This document shows positions 54,078 to 63,797 of a stretch of 64,000 bases of DNA, in pieces. The notes under the pieces are model-generated. The model was given only the letters and a program-made list of their open reading frames with translations. It had not been told where the DNA came from and made no database searches. Made by a program: the position numbers and the translations under genes. This DNA comes from Cyclobacterium marinum DSM 745 (GTDB lineage Bacteria > Bacteroidota > Bacteroidia > Cytophagales > Cyclobacteriaceae): NCBI RefSeq assembly GCF_000222485.1, contig NC_015914.1:310001-374000 (forward strand). The letters are read 5' to 3'. Numbering within the stretch: position 1 is the first letter of the stretch; every line of letters starts with the position of its first letter.

Positions 54078-54113
54078 AAAAAAAAGCGGAAACAAGTTCC
54101 GCTTTTTTTTATT
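54078..54113 (-). terminator. Terminator of the mlaEFD operon
   Basis: AAAAAAGCGGAA pairs with TTCCGCTTTTTT around ACAAG, just after the MlaD stop; on the minus strand it ends in a T run. Confidence 0.88.
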
Positions 54114-54117
54114 CAAT

Positions 54118-55092
54118 TTATTCTGAAGCCGCATCTGCTTTATCTCGTTTTCTAAAGGATTTTCTGAAAAACCAATGGTATCGAAGCGCTTCAAGTGTTT
54201 CGTTCATTCTTACGGTCCCTGTATCCAAACTACTCATGGTGCTTTTTAAGTAAGCTGCAAACTCCGGATCATTCAACAACATCCCTATAGCATTGTCAGA
54301 ATCTCCTAAATTTTCACTTACATCACTAAAGTTTTTCGCAGCATTGCTGGCTTCTTCTGAGGTAGATTCCAAGCGCTCTGCAGTCGTTTTAAGACTTGCA
54401 AAAAGGGTAGTATCATTGAGCATTTTATCTACGAAGCCACCTTTTTGATTAAGCCCATTTGAAAATTTGGCTAACTCAGCAGTCATTCTATCACTATTGG
54501 CTGCAGTTCTTTCCAAGTTTTGCATGGTGGCTTTAAAAGTTTTTACCAATGTACTGTCTGTAAGAACAGCTCCCACAATTCCCTCTCCACTAGATATTTT
54601 ATGGGTAAGTATTTTTAAATCTTCTGTAATGGAAACCAAGTTATTGTTATTCACCTGCAATGTTTCCATCATTTTATCTGTATCCAAAGGCATTTCAGCA
54701 GTTAAAACGTCACCATCCTCAATGGCCGGACCTTGACCTGATCCACCATAAATTACAATGATTTTATTCCCTATAAGCCCATCAGAACTAATGGTGGCTT
54801 TGGAGTTCTTTTTAATGTATTCTTTCGCAGCTGCTTCAATATTCATTTCAATCTCTACCTGAGATTCTCCGTAAAAATTGATTTTTTTTACTGTCCCAAT
54901 CTTCACACCTGAAAACCAAACATTATTCCCTGTTTGCAAACCTCCTACATCGTCAAATACAGATGTTACGCGTATACTTTTAACAAAAGCCTTTTGTTGT
55001 GCACCTAGGGTTAAGATACCTACAACTAATATTGCGATTCCTATTAGCACAAAGATGCCAACTGTAACCGATCGTTTATTATCATTCTTCAT
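54118..55092 (-). CDS. mlaD: MCE-domain substrate-binding protein (MlaD-like)
   Basis: 324 residues. One N-terminal transmembrane helix (about 9-29), an MCE domain (about 38-118: 'VTSVFDDVGGLQTGNNVWFSGVKIGTVKKINFYG', 'ATISSDGLIGNKIIVIYGG'), then a long helical tail with repeats of Leu/Ser (ILTHKISSGEGIVGAVL, AKFSNGLNQKGGFVDKML). The protein is longer than E. coli MlaD. It forms the periplasmic ring that hands phospholipids to the permease. Overlaps the ATPase gene by 4 bp. Confidence 0.88.
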   Translation of the reverse strand: MKNDNKRSVTVGIFVLIGIAILVVGILTLGAQQKAFVKSIRVTSVFDDVGGLQTGNNVWFSGVKIGTVKKINFYGESQVEIEMNIEAAAKEYIKKNSKATISSDGLIGNKIIVIYGGSGQGPAIEDGDVLTAEMPLDTDKMMETLQVNNNNLVSITEDLKILTHKISSGEGIVGAVLTDSTLVKTFKATMQNLERTAANSDRMTAELAKFSNGLNQKGGFVDKMLNDTTLFASLKTTAERLESTSEEASNAAKNFSDVSENLGDSDNAIGMLLNDPEFAAYLKSTMSSLDTGTVRMNETLEALRYHWFFRKSFRKRDKADAASE

Positions 55093-55841
55093 TGTTCGAT
55101 GAAATTATAGTCATAAAATGATTTTACTCTGCCATCCACGGCATGCTCAAATACCTCTTCAAATTTCCCTGTATTGCCAAAGTGTCCATCTAGCAATACA
55201 GCCATCCTGTCACCTGTAACTTTGGCACAGGTCAAGTCGTGCGTAATAATGATAGAGGTGGTTTTGTACTCTTCATTTACTTGATTGATCAAATTATTTA
55301 TGTCCATGCAGGTGATTGGGTCCAAACCGGCAGTGGGTTCATCATAAAGCATTATGTCTGGCTTCAAGATAAGCGTTCGGGCAATACCTATTCTTTTACG
55401 CTGCCCTCCTGATAACTCAGATGGCATTTGATTAATGGCTTGAATAAGACCAACCCCCTCCAGCACTTCTTCCACCAATTTATCTTTATCCGTTTTACTC
55501 AAGTTTTTGACATTTCTTACCAAAGGGAATTCCAGATTCTCCCTCACAGTCATGCTGTCATACAATGCACTTGCTTGAAACGAAAAGCCGATTTTCAACC
55601 TTAATTCATTCAGCTTTTTCTGGTTTAATTGACTCACTTCCTGACCTAAAACTATTGCTGACCCACTGTCCTGTTTAAGCAGACCAACCATGATCTTGAT
55701 CAAAACCGATTTCCCACTTCCGGATTTACCTAAAACCACTAAATTCTCCCCACTGTAAAGGTCCAAATTTACATTTTTTAGAACGTCCATATCCCCAAAG
55801 GACTTGGAAAGGTTTCTTATTTGAATTACTGTATCTTTCAT
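55089..55841 (-). CDS. mlaF: ABC ATP-binding protein (MlaF-like)
   Basis: 250 residues. Walker A GKSGSGKSVLIK (about 38-49), signature LSGGQRKR, Walker B DIMLYDEPTAGLDP, H-loop IIITHD. It gives energy for phospholipid transport between inner and outer membranes. One base separates it from the permease gene and it overlaps the MCE gene, so the three are tightly coupled. Confidence 0.9.
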   Translation of the reverse strand: MKDTVIQIRNLSKSFGDMDVLKNVNLDLYSGENLVVLGKSGSGKSVLIKIMVGLLKQDSGSAIVLGQEVSQLNQKKLNELRLKIGFSFQASALYDSMTVRENLEFPLVRNVKNLSKTDKDKLVEEVLEGVGLIQAINQMPSELSGGQRKRIGIARTLILKPDIMLYDEPTAGLDPITCMDINNLINQVNEEYKTTSIIITHDLTCAKVTGDRMAVLLDGHFGNTGKFEEVFEHAVDGRVKSFYDYNFIEQ

Positions 55842-55842
55842 A

Positions 55843-56640
55843 TTATAACTGCCTAAAGAAATTGGTAATCTGTAAGGACAATAATTCCTCTATAAATATT
55901 AAAAACATGGCCATGACCACAGCTGAATTTGCTGCCTTACCCACTCCTTCTGTTCCTTTGGTTGAATTGTATCCCTTATAGCATCCTACCATACCAATGG
56001 TAAATCCAAACACCAATGATTTAATCATCGACGAACTAATGTCTAGAAAAGATATAGAGTCAAACACTTGTACAAAAAAAGTACTAATACTAACCATTTC
56101 ATTAACATGAACATTTAAAAACGCACCCATCAAGGCAACAAAATCGGTGTACAAAACCAAAATGGGAATCATAAATGTACTGGCCAATACCCGAGTAACC
56201 ACCAAAAACTTAAAAGGATTTGTTGCCGAAACTTCCATGGCATCAATTTGTTCGGTTACTTTCATTGAACCAATTTCTGCACCTATGCTAGAACCAACCT
56301 TCCCTGCTGCTATTAGGGCAGTAACCAAGGGTCCCATTGCCCTAACCACTGCTATAGAAATTAATGCCGGCAACCAAGAAGTAGCCCCAAATTCCGAAAG
56401 TGAAGGCCTGGATTGGTTGGTAAACACAATCCCAACAATGAAACCTGTAAGAGAAATTAATGGGAGAGAATTATAACCTATGCGATAACATTGTCTAATC
56501 ACCTCTTTGAACTCATAGGGAGGCACCCAAACCTCAACAAAAAATTTCTTAACAAACTGAAAGGCTCTTTCCAGCCCAATAAAAAAATTATCTATTCGCC
56601 TACTAAATACCTTATCATTTCCTTTTAAGTTTTCAGCCAT
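55843..56640 (-). CDS. mlaE: ABC permease (MlaE-like)
   Basis: 265 residues, five to six helices. 'ITGMVVG'-like 'LTGFIVGIVFTNQSRPSLSEFGA' and the characteristic 'MGPLVTALIAAGKVGSSIGAEIGSMKVTEQIDAMEVSATNPFKFLVVTRVLA' define the MlaE family. N-terminal ~40 residues are amphipathic. First gene of the mlaEFD operon, 53 bp downstream of a receiver gene. Confidence 0.9.
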   Translation of the reverse strand: MAENLKGNDKVFSRRIDNFFIGLERAFQFVKKFFVEVWVPPYEFKEVIRQCYRIGYNSLPLISLTGFIVGIVFTNQSRPSLSEFGATSWLPALISIAVVRAMGPLVTALIAAGKVGSSIGAEIGSMKVTEQIDAMEVSATNPFKFLVVTRVLASTFMIPILVLYTDFVALMGAFLNVHVNEMVSISTFFVQVFDSISFLDISSSMIKSLVFGFTIGMVGCYKGYNSTKGTEGVGKAANSAVVMAMFLIFIEELLSLQITNFFRQL

Positions 56641-56693
56641 ACTATTTCTGTATCTTTTCGATGCTAATTAAATATTAAAATCGACCAATGAAT

Positions 56694-57065
56694 TTAATTG
56701 GTCAAAAACTTTAAATAATCCTCTTCTTTAATGGGCTTAATCAATATGCTACTTATCTGATCAAACATCTTGCTCTTTTCCAAGTCTTCAGGATCCAATG
56801 ATGCAGTTAACATTTTTACATCTCCCTTAATACCTTTGGCTTTCATTTGACCTAAAAATGTCCAGCCGTCCATTTCAGGCATATTTATATCCAGCAAAAT
56901 AACATCAACGTAATTTTCACTTAACCAACTTAAAGCCTCAAGAGGGTTATGAAAAAAATAAACGTCCAACTTCAATTTTAACTTTTCTAATATCCGCTTA
57001 TTGATCATGTGTTGGACTCTGTCATCATCAACAAAAACTACAGTTGTATTTTTAACTTTCTCCAC
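56694..57065 (-). CDS. Stand-alone CheY-like response regulator
   Basis: 123 residues, receiver only. Acidic DDD (13-15), phospho-acceptor Asp 59 in VDVILLDINMPEMDGW, Thr in MLTAS, Lys in ILIKPI. It lies 53 bp upstream of mlaE on the same strand with no terminator between, so co-transcription with the lipid-transport genes is possible. It has close similarity in layout to the receiver at 32236. Confidence 0.88.
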   Translation of the reverse strand: MEKVKNTTVVFVDDDRVQHMINKRILEKLKLKLDVYFFHNPLEALSWLSENYVDVILLDINMPEMDGWTFLGQMKAKGIKGDVKMLTASLDPEDLEKSKMFDQISSILIKPIKEEDYLKFLTN

Positions 57066-57545
57066 CTATAATTTTGTTTCTACCCATTATGTTTTCCAAT
57101 TCTGAAATACTTCAACATATAAGTTATTAAGTTAGACTTCTCGGATATCAGTGCTAACTCAAAATTATCCTTACATTAAACCCTTTATAATGGCACCTTG
57201 TTCCCTTTATTATCAGAAAGATAGTCCATGATTGTATTTCAACGTTAGTAAATAATAGAAAAACTTACTTGCAAAATTGATACAACTTAACCTTAATTAA
57301 GAAAAAACCCTGCCAATCCTTTACTTTCACCTTAAAAACCCACTTTATTTTATCAGTTTATAGTGCATTTAACTAACAACGTTAGGTATCAGCTAAATTT
57401 ATTTCTCTACCATTAGGTTTATTTATTTAACGCAAGATGATCCTATCCGGCAAAAATAAGCAAAATGCCCTATTATTTGCCTTAGCCACACACTATTCTA
57501 TGGATTATTTTCTCTTTTAAAGCTTATGGTCTCCCCCGTCCCTAT
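57066..57545. other. Gene-free AT-rich region
   Basis: 480 bp, no gene or terminator evident. It lies downstream of the addB-like stop and upstream of the receiver gene. Confidence 0.45.
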
Positions 57546-60419
57546 TTAACGGGAGCAGATTGCTGCGTAAGGACAGTATCCGCATTTTTGTAAATCGGTG
57601 GTTTGATCAAAAACCTGATTCGGATCAAAAATCTCTTCAAGCAAACTTCTTAAACCCGAAACAAAATCATTCCTATAATCGGCGTAATTATTCACTTCAC
57701 GGTATTTTCTGTACCCATAATTTTCTTGCAGGTAAGGGTTAAAATCATCTTTAAATATATCACGCAAATTAAACAATGCAGGTTTTAAAAAATATTGATT
57801 ATCCGGAAAGTTGGCCTCATATAACAAACCATAAAAGAAGGTCTGCATGGCAGCCTTATTTCGATCAGAACTTTCCCTGTCAAATAGACTTTCTACCGAT
57901 TTAAAAGTCTTTTTATCTTGTCCGGATTTATAATCTATTAATCGTACTGTATCCCCTATTCTATCCACTCTATCAATAATTCCCCCTAAGGCTACCAAGA
58001 CTTCCTCACCATGAAACTCAATTGGAACAAATGCACGGTATTTTTTTCCGGCTTCAAGTGATATTATTTCAAAGGGTGCGGACAACTTATCTTTGGTTAA
58101 AACCCCCTGTAAATATTTCTGTAAAACATCTCTGGCGATTACAAGTTGACCTGTCAGTTGGGGATTTTCCTCTTCGAGGAAATATTGTTCCTTTATGGCT
58201 TTCATTACTGCCGGATAGATAAAATCCTTAAGCTCCTCAATATCGCTAACCTGTAAAACCTTTCGCTTTTTCCTTTCTATATACCCCATGTACAAGTTTT
58301 CCAATGACTTGTGGACAAGGTTGCCAAATATGGCCGGATCCACTTCTTCTTGCACCTCTTCGGGAACATCAATGCCCGCAATATAGCTAAGGTAAAATTT
58401 AAGCCTGCAATCTAGCCAAACATTCAGTGCTGATGGAGAAAAAGACACAGGTTCCCATTCACTATTTAATGGCTTTGTGTAGTTCTTAAGATGGTCTATA
58501 ATTGACTTGTCCTTCTCGATTACAATAGCCCTAGTCGGTGATAAATTTACAGGAATATGGGTAATGGTATCTTCTTTCTGCACCCCATCCTGATCCATCT
58601 CTATCTGAAGCTGATGGATATATCGACTTTTCTCATTGACTTTGCCTTGTTCTCCTGCAGTGGTATAAAGCAAATGAACCTCCTTAGCTTCATGCAAAAG
58701 TCGATAAAATGTATAAGCATAAATAGCATCATTTTGTTCTTGAATAGGCATACCAAATGCTTTCCTCAAATTAAAAGGAATCATAGAATTCATTGAATTG
58801 GAAGGAGGAAAACTCCCTTCATTCATATTGCAAATGATAACCCTTTTAAAATCCAGGTTTCTCGATTCCAGCACCCCCATTAATTGCAAGCCTTGCAATG
58901 GTTCGCCTTTAAATGGAAGCTTGATTTCTCCGAAGACTTGTTTAAAAATCCTTAGCAGGAAGGCAATACTAACTTCTTCTTTAATCTCCTTATCCACAAT
59001 CACCTTCAACCTATTCATTTGTTTGAAACACTGAAACAGGTAAGTTCGCTCCATGCTACTTTCTTCCAAAGGATCTGCCAGCATCTTGATTAGTGCTAGC
59101 ATATTATCCATCAAGGTAGCAGTGGTCATCGATTGAAAGACTTGAGCAAACAAAGGACCACCTTCTCTTAAAACCTTTGAAGAAATATACAATGTATTGT
59201 TCCTGGAAAATTCATCAATTAAATGTTGAGAAAATTCTGGTGCAAGGTCGTATAAATAAACAGTAGCCAATAATTCTTTGACAGGCTTATAGTAAAACAT
59301 TAACTCCTCATTCACTATTTTACTATACCTCTGTAAATCTACAACCGCTTCCAAAAAAGTAAAAATGGGGGTATGTTTGACAGGATACCCCATGGTAACA
59401 TTTACCTTATTCACATTGTCGGGCAAAAGGTTCAATACTGGAAAAAGAAGTTGTTCATCCGGTAGAATTACCACTGTCTCTTCCCAGTTTTCTTCCTCCC
59501 GGGGGATGGTTTCCAAAATCGCCCCTACCATATTGGCTTGATTAATTTTTAAAGGAATGGCATAGGTTTTAATATGCCTATCATTCTCCACAATTTTGTT
59601 TGGGGTAATTTCAGGAAAAGTAGGGCCGAGAATTTTATCCTTTCGATAATCTCTAAAAAACATGCCTGCTTCCTGACTCTTCGCATCAAGGTAATACTGA
59701 TCAATATCCCAATATATTTCTGCTTCAAATTTTTGAACGAAATACTTAATTAGTTTTTCTTCTGCTCCTGTAAACGCATTGAATCCTACAAAAATAGTCT
59801 TCCTACCTGAAGATGCTACCTTATCCAAATTTTCCACCACTTCCCGATAAATACTCCCTCCATAGGCCAAACCCAATGTATCTAAGGAAGAATTAAAGCC
59901 CTGATACATGGGGAAAAGGACATCCCAAAATTTCAGGAATTTCTCTTGATGGAACCTATCTCTGCTTTCAAATGATGCCCAAAAGGCCTGTATCAAATCA
60001 ATTTGTTCTGAAGAGAGGAAACTCCAGTCACTTTCAAGAATTTTCTGTTCCTTAAGGTTAACAAATAATTTTTCAGGATTAACCAAAAATTGATCCAGAT
60101 CATTAAAATCTTTGAGAATCATCTCACCCCAAAAATAAAATCTATCAAACCCCTCTTTACTACCGGAAATAGACTTATAAACCTTATACAACTCATAAAT
60201 TAGGCTTAATTTATCAGCAGGCCTTTTGCCTACAATATCATAGAAAAAATCCTCTATAGTAATCACCTTAGGCATATAGGTAGGTCGAGAAACCAATTGT
60301 CCCAGGTACTTTGTGAAAAACAAACCTGCTCTTCGATTAGGCAAAACAACCTCAAAATTTTTAATATCTACTCCTCTCTGCAGTAATTCCGCTGCAGTAC
60401 GCTTTAAAAAACCTTCCAT
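57546..60419 (-). CDS. AddB-like PD-(D/E)XK nuclease, inactive helicase fold
   Basis: 957 residues. An N-terminal 'VVLPNRRAGLFFTKYLGQL' stands where a Walker A would be but lacks GKT. A C-terminal nuclease domain has the catalytic 'DRVDRIGDTVRLIDYKSGQ' (D...DYK) and a four-Cys iron-staple: one Cys in WLDCRLKFYLSYIAG and three in KCGYCPYAAICSR. This is the AddB/RexB design: processing of double-strand break ends with AddA. It starts one base after the AddA-like stop. Confidence 0.85.
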   Translation of the reverse strand: MEGFLKRTAAELLQRGVDIKNFEVVLPNRRAGLFFTKYLGQLVSRPTYMPKVITIEDFFYDIVGKRPADKLSLIYELYKVYKSISGSKEGFDRFYFWGEMILKDFNDLDQFLVNPEKLFVNLKEQKILESDWSFLSSEQIDLIQAFWASFESRDRFHQEKFLKFWDVLFPMYQGFNSSLDTLGLAYGGSIYREVVENLDKVASSGRKTIFVGFNAFTGAEEKLIKYFVQKFEAEIYWDIDQYYLDAKSQEAGMFFRDYRKDKILGPTFPEITPNKIVENDRHIKTYAIPLKINQANMVGAILETIPREEENWEETVVILPDEQLLFPVLNLLPDNVNKVNVTMGYPVKHTPIFTFLEAVVDLQRYSKIVNEELMFYYKPVKELLATVYLYDLAPEFSQHLIDEFSRNNTLYISSKVLREGGPLFAQVFQSMTTATLMDNMLALIKMLADPLEESSMERTYLFQCFKQMNRLKVIVDKEIKEEVSIAFLLRIFKQVFGEIKLPFKGEPLQGLQLMGVLESRNLDFKRVIICNMNEGSFPPSNSMNSMIPFNLRKAFGMPIQEQNDAIYAYTFYRLLHEAKEVHLLYTTAGEQGKVNEKSRYIHQLQIEMDQDGVQKEDTITHIPVNLSPTRAIVIEKDKSIIDHLKNYTKPLNSEWEPVSFSPSALNVWLDCRLKFYLSYIAGIDVPEEVQEEVDPAIFGNLVHKSLENLYMGYIERKKRKVLQVSDIEELKDFIYPAVMKAIKEQYFLEEENPQLTGQLVIARDVLQKYLQGVLTKDKLSAPFEIISLEAGKKYRAFVPIEFHGEEVLVALGGIIDRVDRIGDTVRLIDYKSGQDKKTFKSVESLFDRESSDRNKAAMQTFFYGLLYEANFPDNQYFLKPALFNLRDIFKDDFNPYLQENYGYRKYREVNNYADYRNDFVSGLRSLLEEIFDPNQVFDQTTDLQKCGYCPYAAICSR

Positions 60420-63400
60420 TTATAAAACTTTTTCAATGGTGCTACTTTCTATGTAACAAATATATCCTTGTACTGGCATCCCCTTTTCAATGTCTTTTAC
60501 CAGCTTGACATACTCCGAAACCTGTGAAGCATGAGAAGTTCTCTTTTCTCCGGTTTTGAAATCTATAACTGCTATCTCTTTCTTATAATAAATAATTCTA
60601 TCCGGCCGTTTGTGCTCTCCTCCAGGAAGAAATATACCTTGCTCTGTAAGTACCTGTCCTGAACCATCAAACCAAGAATTAAAAACTTCTATTTGGCAAA
60701 GGCTATTGAACTGGCCTTCCAACAATTCTCTCTCCTCTTCAGTAATTACACCATCAAAGAACATACTTTGTAATTCCAGAAAAAAGTCCTTTTTGGTCCT
60801 TGATTTTTCAATAATCCGGTGTACCAGTACCCCGTAAGCTCTTTTAGATACAATTTCTGAAGTTTCAAATTCTCCGAATGCCTGCTTGACTTCCAGAGAT
60901 TTTTCCCAGGGTCTATACTTCCATACCATGGGCTGAGGTGGGGGTAAGGCCTTTTCATTGGATTCGTTTTGGTGCCAGACTCCTAATTCAAATTTCTTTT
61001 CCTCATTATTATAATACTTTTCAAAATCCAACAAATCATTCTCCGGGGCTCTAAATTTCATCACTTCACGTAGTAAGTCAGCCACTGTAGTTAAATTATC
61101 CTTGTTTTTGGAATCTTTATAAGGAGCCATTGCCACAAGCACTTCTTCTGCTCTGGTGAAGCCCACATAAAGCATATTTAAAGAATCAAGATGATTCATT
61201 AGGTTCTCTTCTAAATAGGCAGTTGAAAATGCAGAATCTTTTAATTGAGATCTCACGGACAAAGGCACAATCGCCGGAGGTAAAGTCTCATCCCAATCGT
61301 ACTTGGTCCAAATAATGTTTTCTTTTCCGGTATCAAACAATTTCCAATCCAGGTAAGGTAATAGCACAACCTTATATTGCAAACCCTTAGATTTATGAAT
61401 GGTTTGAATTCGAATTGCATCAAACTCTTCAGGAATTTTCACCGTTCTTTTATTTCCTTTTTGCTCCCACCAATTAAGGAAGCCTCCCAAATCAGCCCTG
61501 TTTTTACCGATAAAATCATATACAGCTTCTTTAAAGCCTGACAAATATGCTAGTTCACCAGCTCCATCATTCAAATCTGCCAAATCGATAATTGCTTCTA
61601 CCAAGTCCATTAGTGGCAACTTCCTGAAGATGGATAACTGTTGGAAAAATCTTTCTCTTATCCCTTTAAATTCTTCTGGTAAACTATCTTTTCTAAACAA
61701 TACATGATTAAAAGGGATATCTCTTATTCTTGCCAATTGTATCCAAAAAGTTTTTTCAGCCAGCGAATCTTCTGCATCATTTACAATTTCTAAGGCCGCC
61801 AATAGGCATTTGACAACAGATGCCTTGTGAAGGAATAAGGCTTCATCAGAAAGCACATCATATCTATAACCATTATCTTTATTTTTTTCCGCATAGGACA
61901 TAAAGGCATCTGCGATTGAAGCAGCTTGATCATTTTTCCGCACCAAAATGGCTATATCTTTCAATTGGTAGCCTTGATCTAATAATTCCTCAACCTTCTC
62001 CGGTAATATTTTCAGGATTTCATCATTGTATTTCGTTTCCTTATCAGTTTCAATAAATGACACGATTACCTTTCCTTCCACTCCTTTGGCTTTTTGCCCG
62101 GGAGCAATTTTCTGCAAAACATCACCATAGGCTTGCTCAATTCTGTCCATTGATGCGTCATCTAAGACCGTTTTTAAATGATCACTTAGCAACTTTGACA
62201 ATTTTGAAAACAATGTATTGTTAAAGGCTACAATATTAGGCAAACTTCTAAAGTTGGTATCCAACTTTTTAACATCTATCCCAAAACCTCCAAGGTCTTT
62301 CTCGACTTGATTCATGAGTAGCCGCATTTCCCCTCCTCTCCAGCGGTAAATGGATTGCTTAACATCACCGACCACCAAATTTGTTTTACCCATAGAAAGA
62401 GTATTTAGCAATAGCGGACGAAAACTTGCCCATTGAAAACCTGAAGTATCCTGAAATTCATCCAGTAAAAAATGTTGGTATCGATTGCCTACTTTTTCAT
62501 AGATGAATGGAGTGTCATTGTCACTTGTAATGGATTTTAGAAAATCATTTGTTTCTGAGATCAATAGCAAATTCTCTTCCTCTTTCAATTCCTTCAGTTC
62601 CCTTAACAAATAGCCAAATAAACCAAAAGTGTACAAATTTTTAGCTATCGCATCTAAGGTATTCCAGCTCCTTTTAAGAGGTTTAAACTGATGCAAAATT
62701 TCACTTAAACCTTCTGCATAGGCAGACTCAATAGCAGCTTTACATTTACTTGTTTTGGTGTACCACTTTTCCGGCCCAAGGAGAAACTTTTCTTGGGCAT
62801 CTGTAAGCAGAGGAATCGGATCTTCCTTTTTCCCTAATTGATCAAAATTTTTACTGAAAGACCTAGTCCCACCGGAAAAATCTTCCCAAGAAAGCCCATT
62901 GTTATCTCGGATGGCCTGAGCTGTAGTCTTAAGTTCTGTAGCCTTATCAATAATGACCTGTTTCTGCCCAAATATAAATTCCTTAAACGCTTTAAAAGTA
63001 TGGGGATTCTCCAAAAAGACTCCCACTTCTTTTTGGACAATTTTAAAGTCTTCTAAAAATATTTTTTTTCCTAAGTCCTCAATAGATTTTCTAACGTCCC
63101 AGGATTTTCCTTCTGTCACCTTGCTGATAGAAAACTCAACCATCCACCTGTGTAACTCCGGGTCTTCTGCTACCCGTAACATTAGTCTATCTACCATTCG
63201 AGTCATGACCCCATCCAGGTCTAACTCGACATCAAATTTAGCTTGTAAATCGATTTCCCTAGCGAATGCTCGGATAACCTTTTGAAAAAAACTATCAATT
63301 GTACTCACCGAAAAAGATCCAAAATCATGAAGAATTGTGGTCAACACTTGTGTCGCCCTTTCGGACAATTCCTTAGGAGACAATTGCCATTTCTCCAAGA

Positions 63401-63632
63401 GTTCTCTGTGCATGGTTTCATTCGGATCCACCCCACTCTTAAGTCTTTTTAGCTCTTTAATAATCCTGTCCTTCATTTCTTGAGTAGCCTTATTGGTAAA
63501 GGTAACCGCCAAAATCCGAGTAAAAGCAGTCGGAGATTCAAGAGCCAATTTCAAATAAGCGGTTGTGAGGGTATAGGTTTTTCCGGAACCTGCGGAAGAT
63601 TTATAAATTTGTAAAGGAGCTTCTGTAATCAT
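60420..63632 (-). CDS. AddA-like UvrD helicase-nuclease
   Basis: 1070 residues from the ATG at 63632 (the longer frame uses a TTG). Helicase motifs: KSSAGSGKTYTL (Walker A), VTFTNKATQEM (Ia), 'LLDEFQDTSGFQW' (II), 'GDVKQSIYRWRGG' (III), 'IQTIHKSKGLQYKVV' (V), 'NMLYVGFTRAEEVL' (VI). A C-terminal PD-(D/E)XK nuclease has 'RPDRIIYYKKEIAVIDFKTGE'. With the AddB-like protein it resects DNA ends for RecA. Confidence 0.9.
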   Translation of the reverse strand: MITEAPLQIYKSSAGSGKTYTLTTAYLKLALESPTAFTRILAVTFTNKATQEMKDRIIKELKRLKSGVDPNETMHRELLEKWQLSPKELSERATQVLTTILHDFGSFSVSTIDSFFQKVIRAFAREIDLQAKFDVELDLDGVMTRMVDRLMLRVAEDPELHRWMVEFSISKVTEGKSWDVRKSIEDLGKKIFLEDFKIVQKEVGVFLENPHTFKAFKEFIFGQKQVIIDKATELKTTAQAIRDNNGLSWEDFSGGTRSFSKNFDQLGKKEDPIPLLTDAQEKFLLGPEKWYTKTSKCKAAIESAYAEGLSEILHQFKPLKRSWNTLDAIAKNLYTFGLFGYLLRELKELKEEENLLLISETNDFLKSITSDNDTPFIYEKVGNRYQHFLLDEFQDTSGFQWASFRPLLLNTLSMGKTNLVVGDVKQSIYRWRGGEMRLLMNQVEKDLGGFGIDVKKLDTNFRSLPNIVAFNNTLFSKLSKLLSDHLKTVLDDASMDRIEQAYGDVLQKIAPGQKAKGVEGKVIVSFIETDKETKYNDEILKILPEKVEELLDQGYQLKDIAILVRKNDQAASIADAFMSYAEKNKDNGYRYDVLSDEALFLHKASVVKCLLAALEIVNDAEDSLAEKTFWIQLARIRDIPFNHVLFRKDSLPEEFKGIRERFFQQLSIFRKLPLMDLVEAIIDLADLNDGAGELAYLSGFKEAVYDFIGKNRADLGGFLNWWEQKGNKRTVKIPEEFDAIRIQTIHKSKGLQYKVVLLPYLDWKLFDTGKENIIWTKYDWDETLPPAIVPLSVRSQLKDSAFSTAYLEENLMNHLDSLNMLYVGFTRAEEVLVAMAPYKDSKNKDNLTTVADLLREVMKFRAPENDLLDFEKYYNNEEKKFELGVWHQNESNEKALPPPQPMVWKYRPWEKSLEVKQAFGEFETSEIVSKRAYGVLVHRIIEKSRTKKDFFLELQSMFFDGVITEEERELLEGQFNSLCQIEVFNSWFDGSGQVLTEQGIFLPGGEHKRPDRIIYYKKEIAVIDFKTGEKRTSHASQVSEYVKLVKDIEKGMPVQGYICYIESSTIEKVL

Positions 63633-63797
63633 TAAAACCAATTATTTAAGGAATCAAAATGAGAAAAATGTAAGCTTAAAATTTTCCTACAAAGTGAAGT
63701 TATAAAGAAAAGAGTCAGACAATAACCAATTATTGAATAATTTTGAAATTAGGAACCAATAATTGCCTCATTATATAAACAAAAAATTCACGCTCCA

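Noticed and set aside
57520..57560. Terminator at the end of the AddB-like gene
   Set aside because: CTCC/GGAG can pair imperfectly, but there is no T run on the minus strand and the stem overlaps the stop codon.
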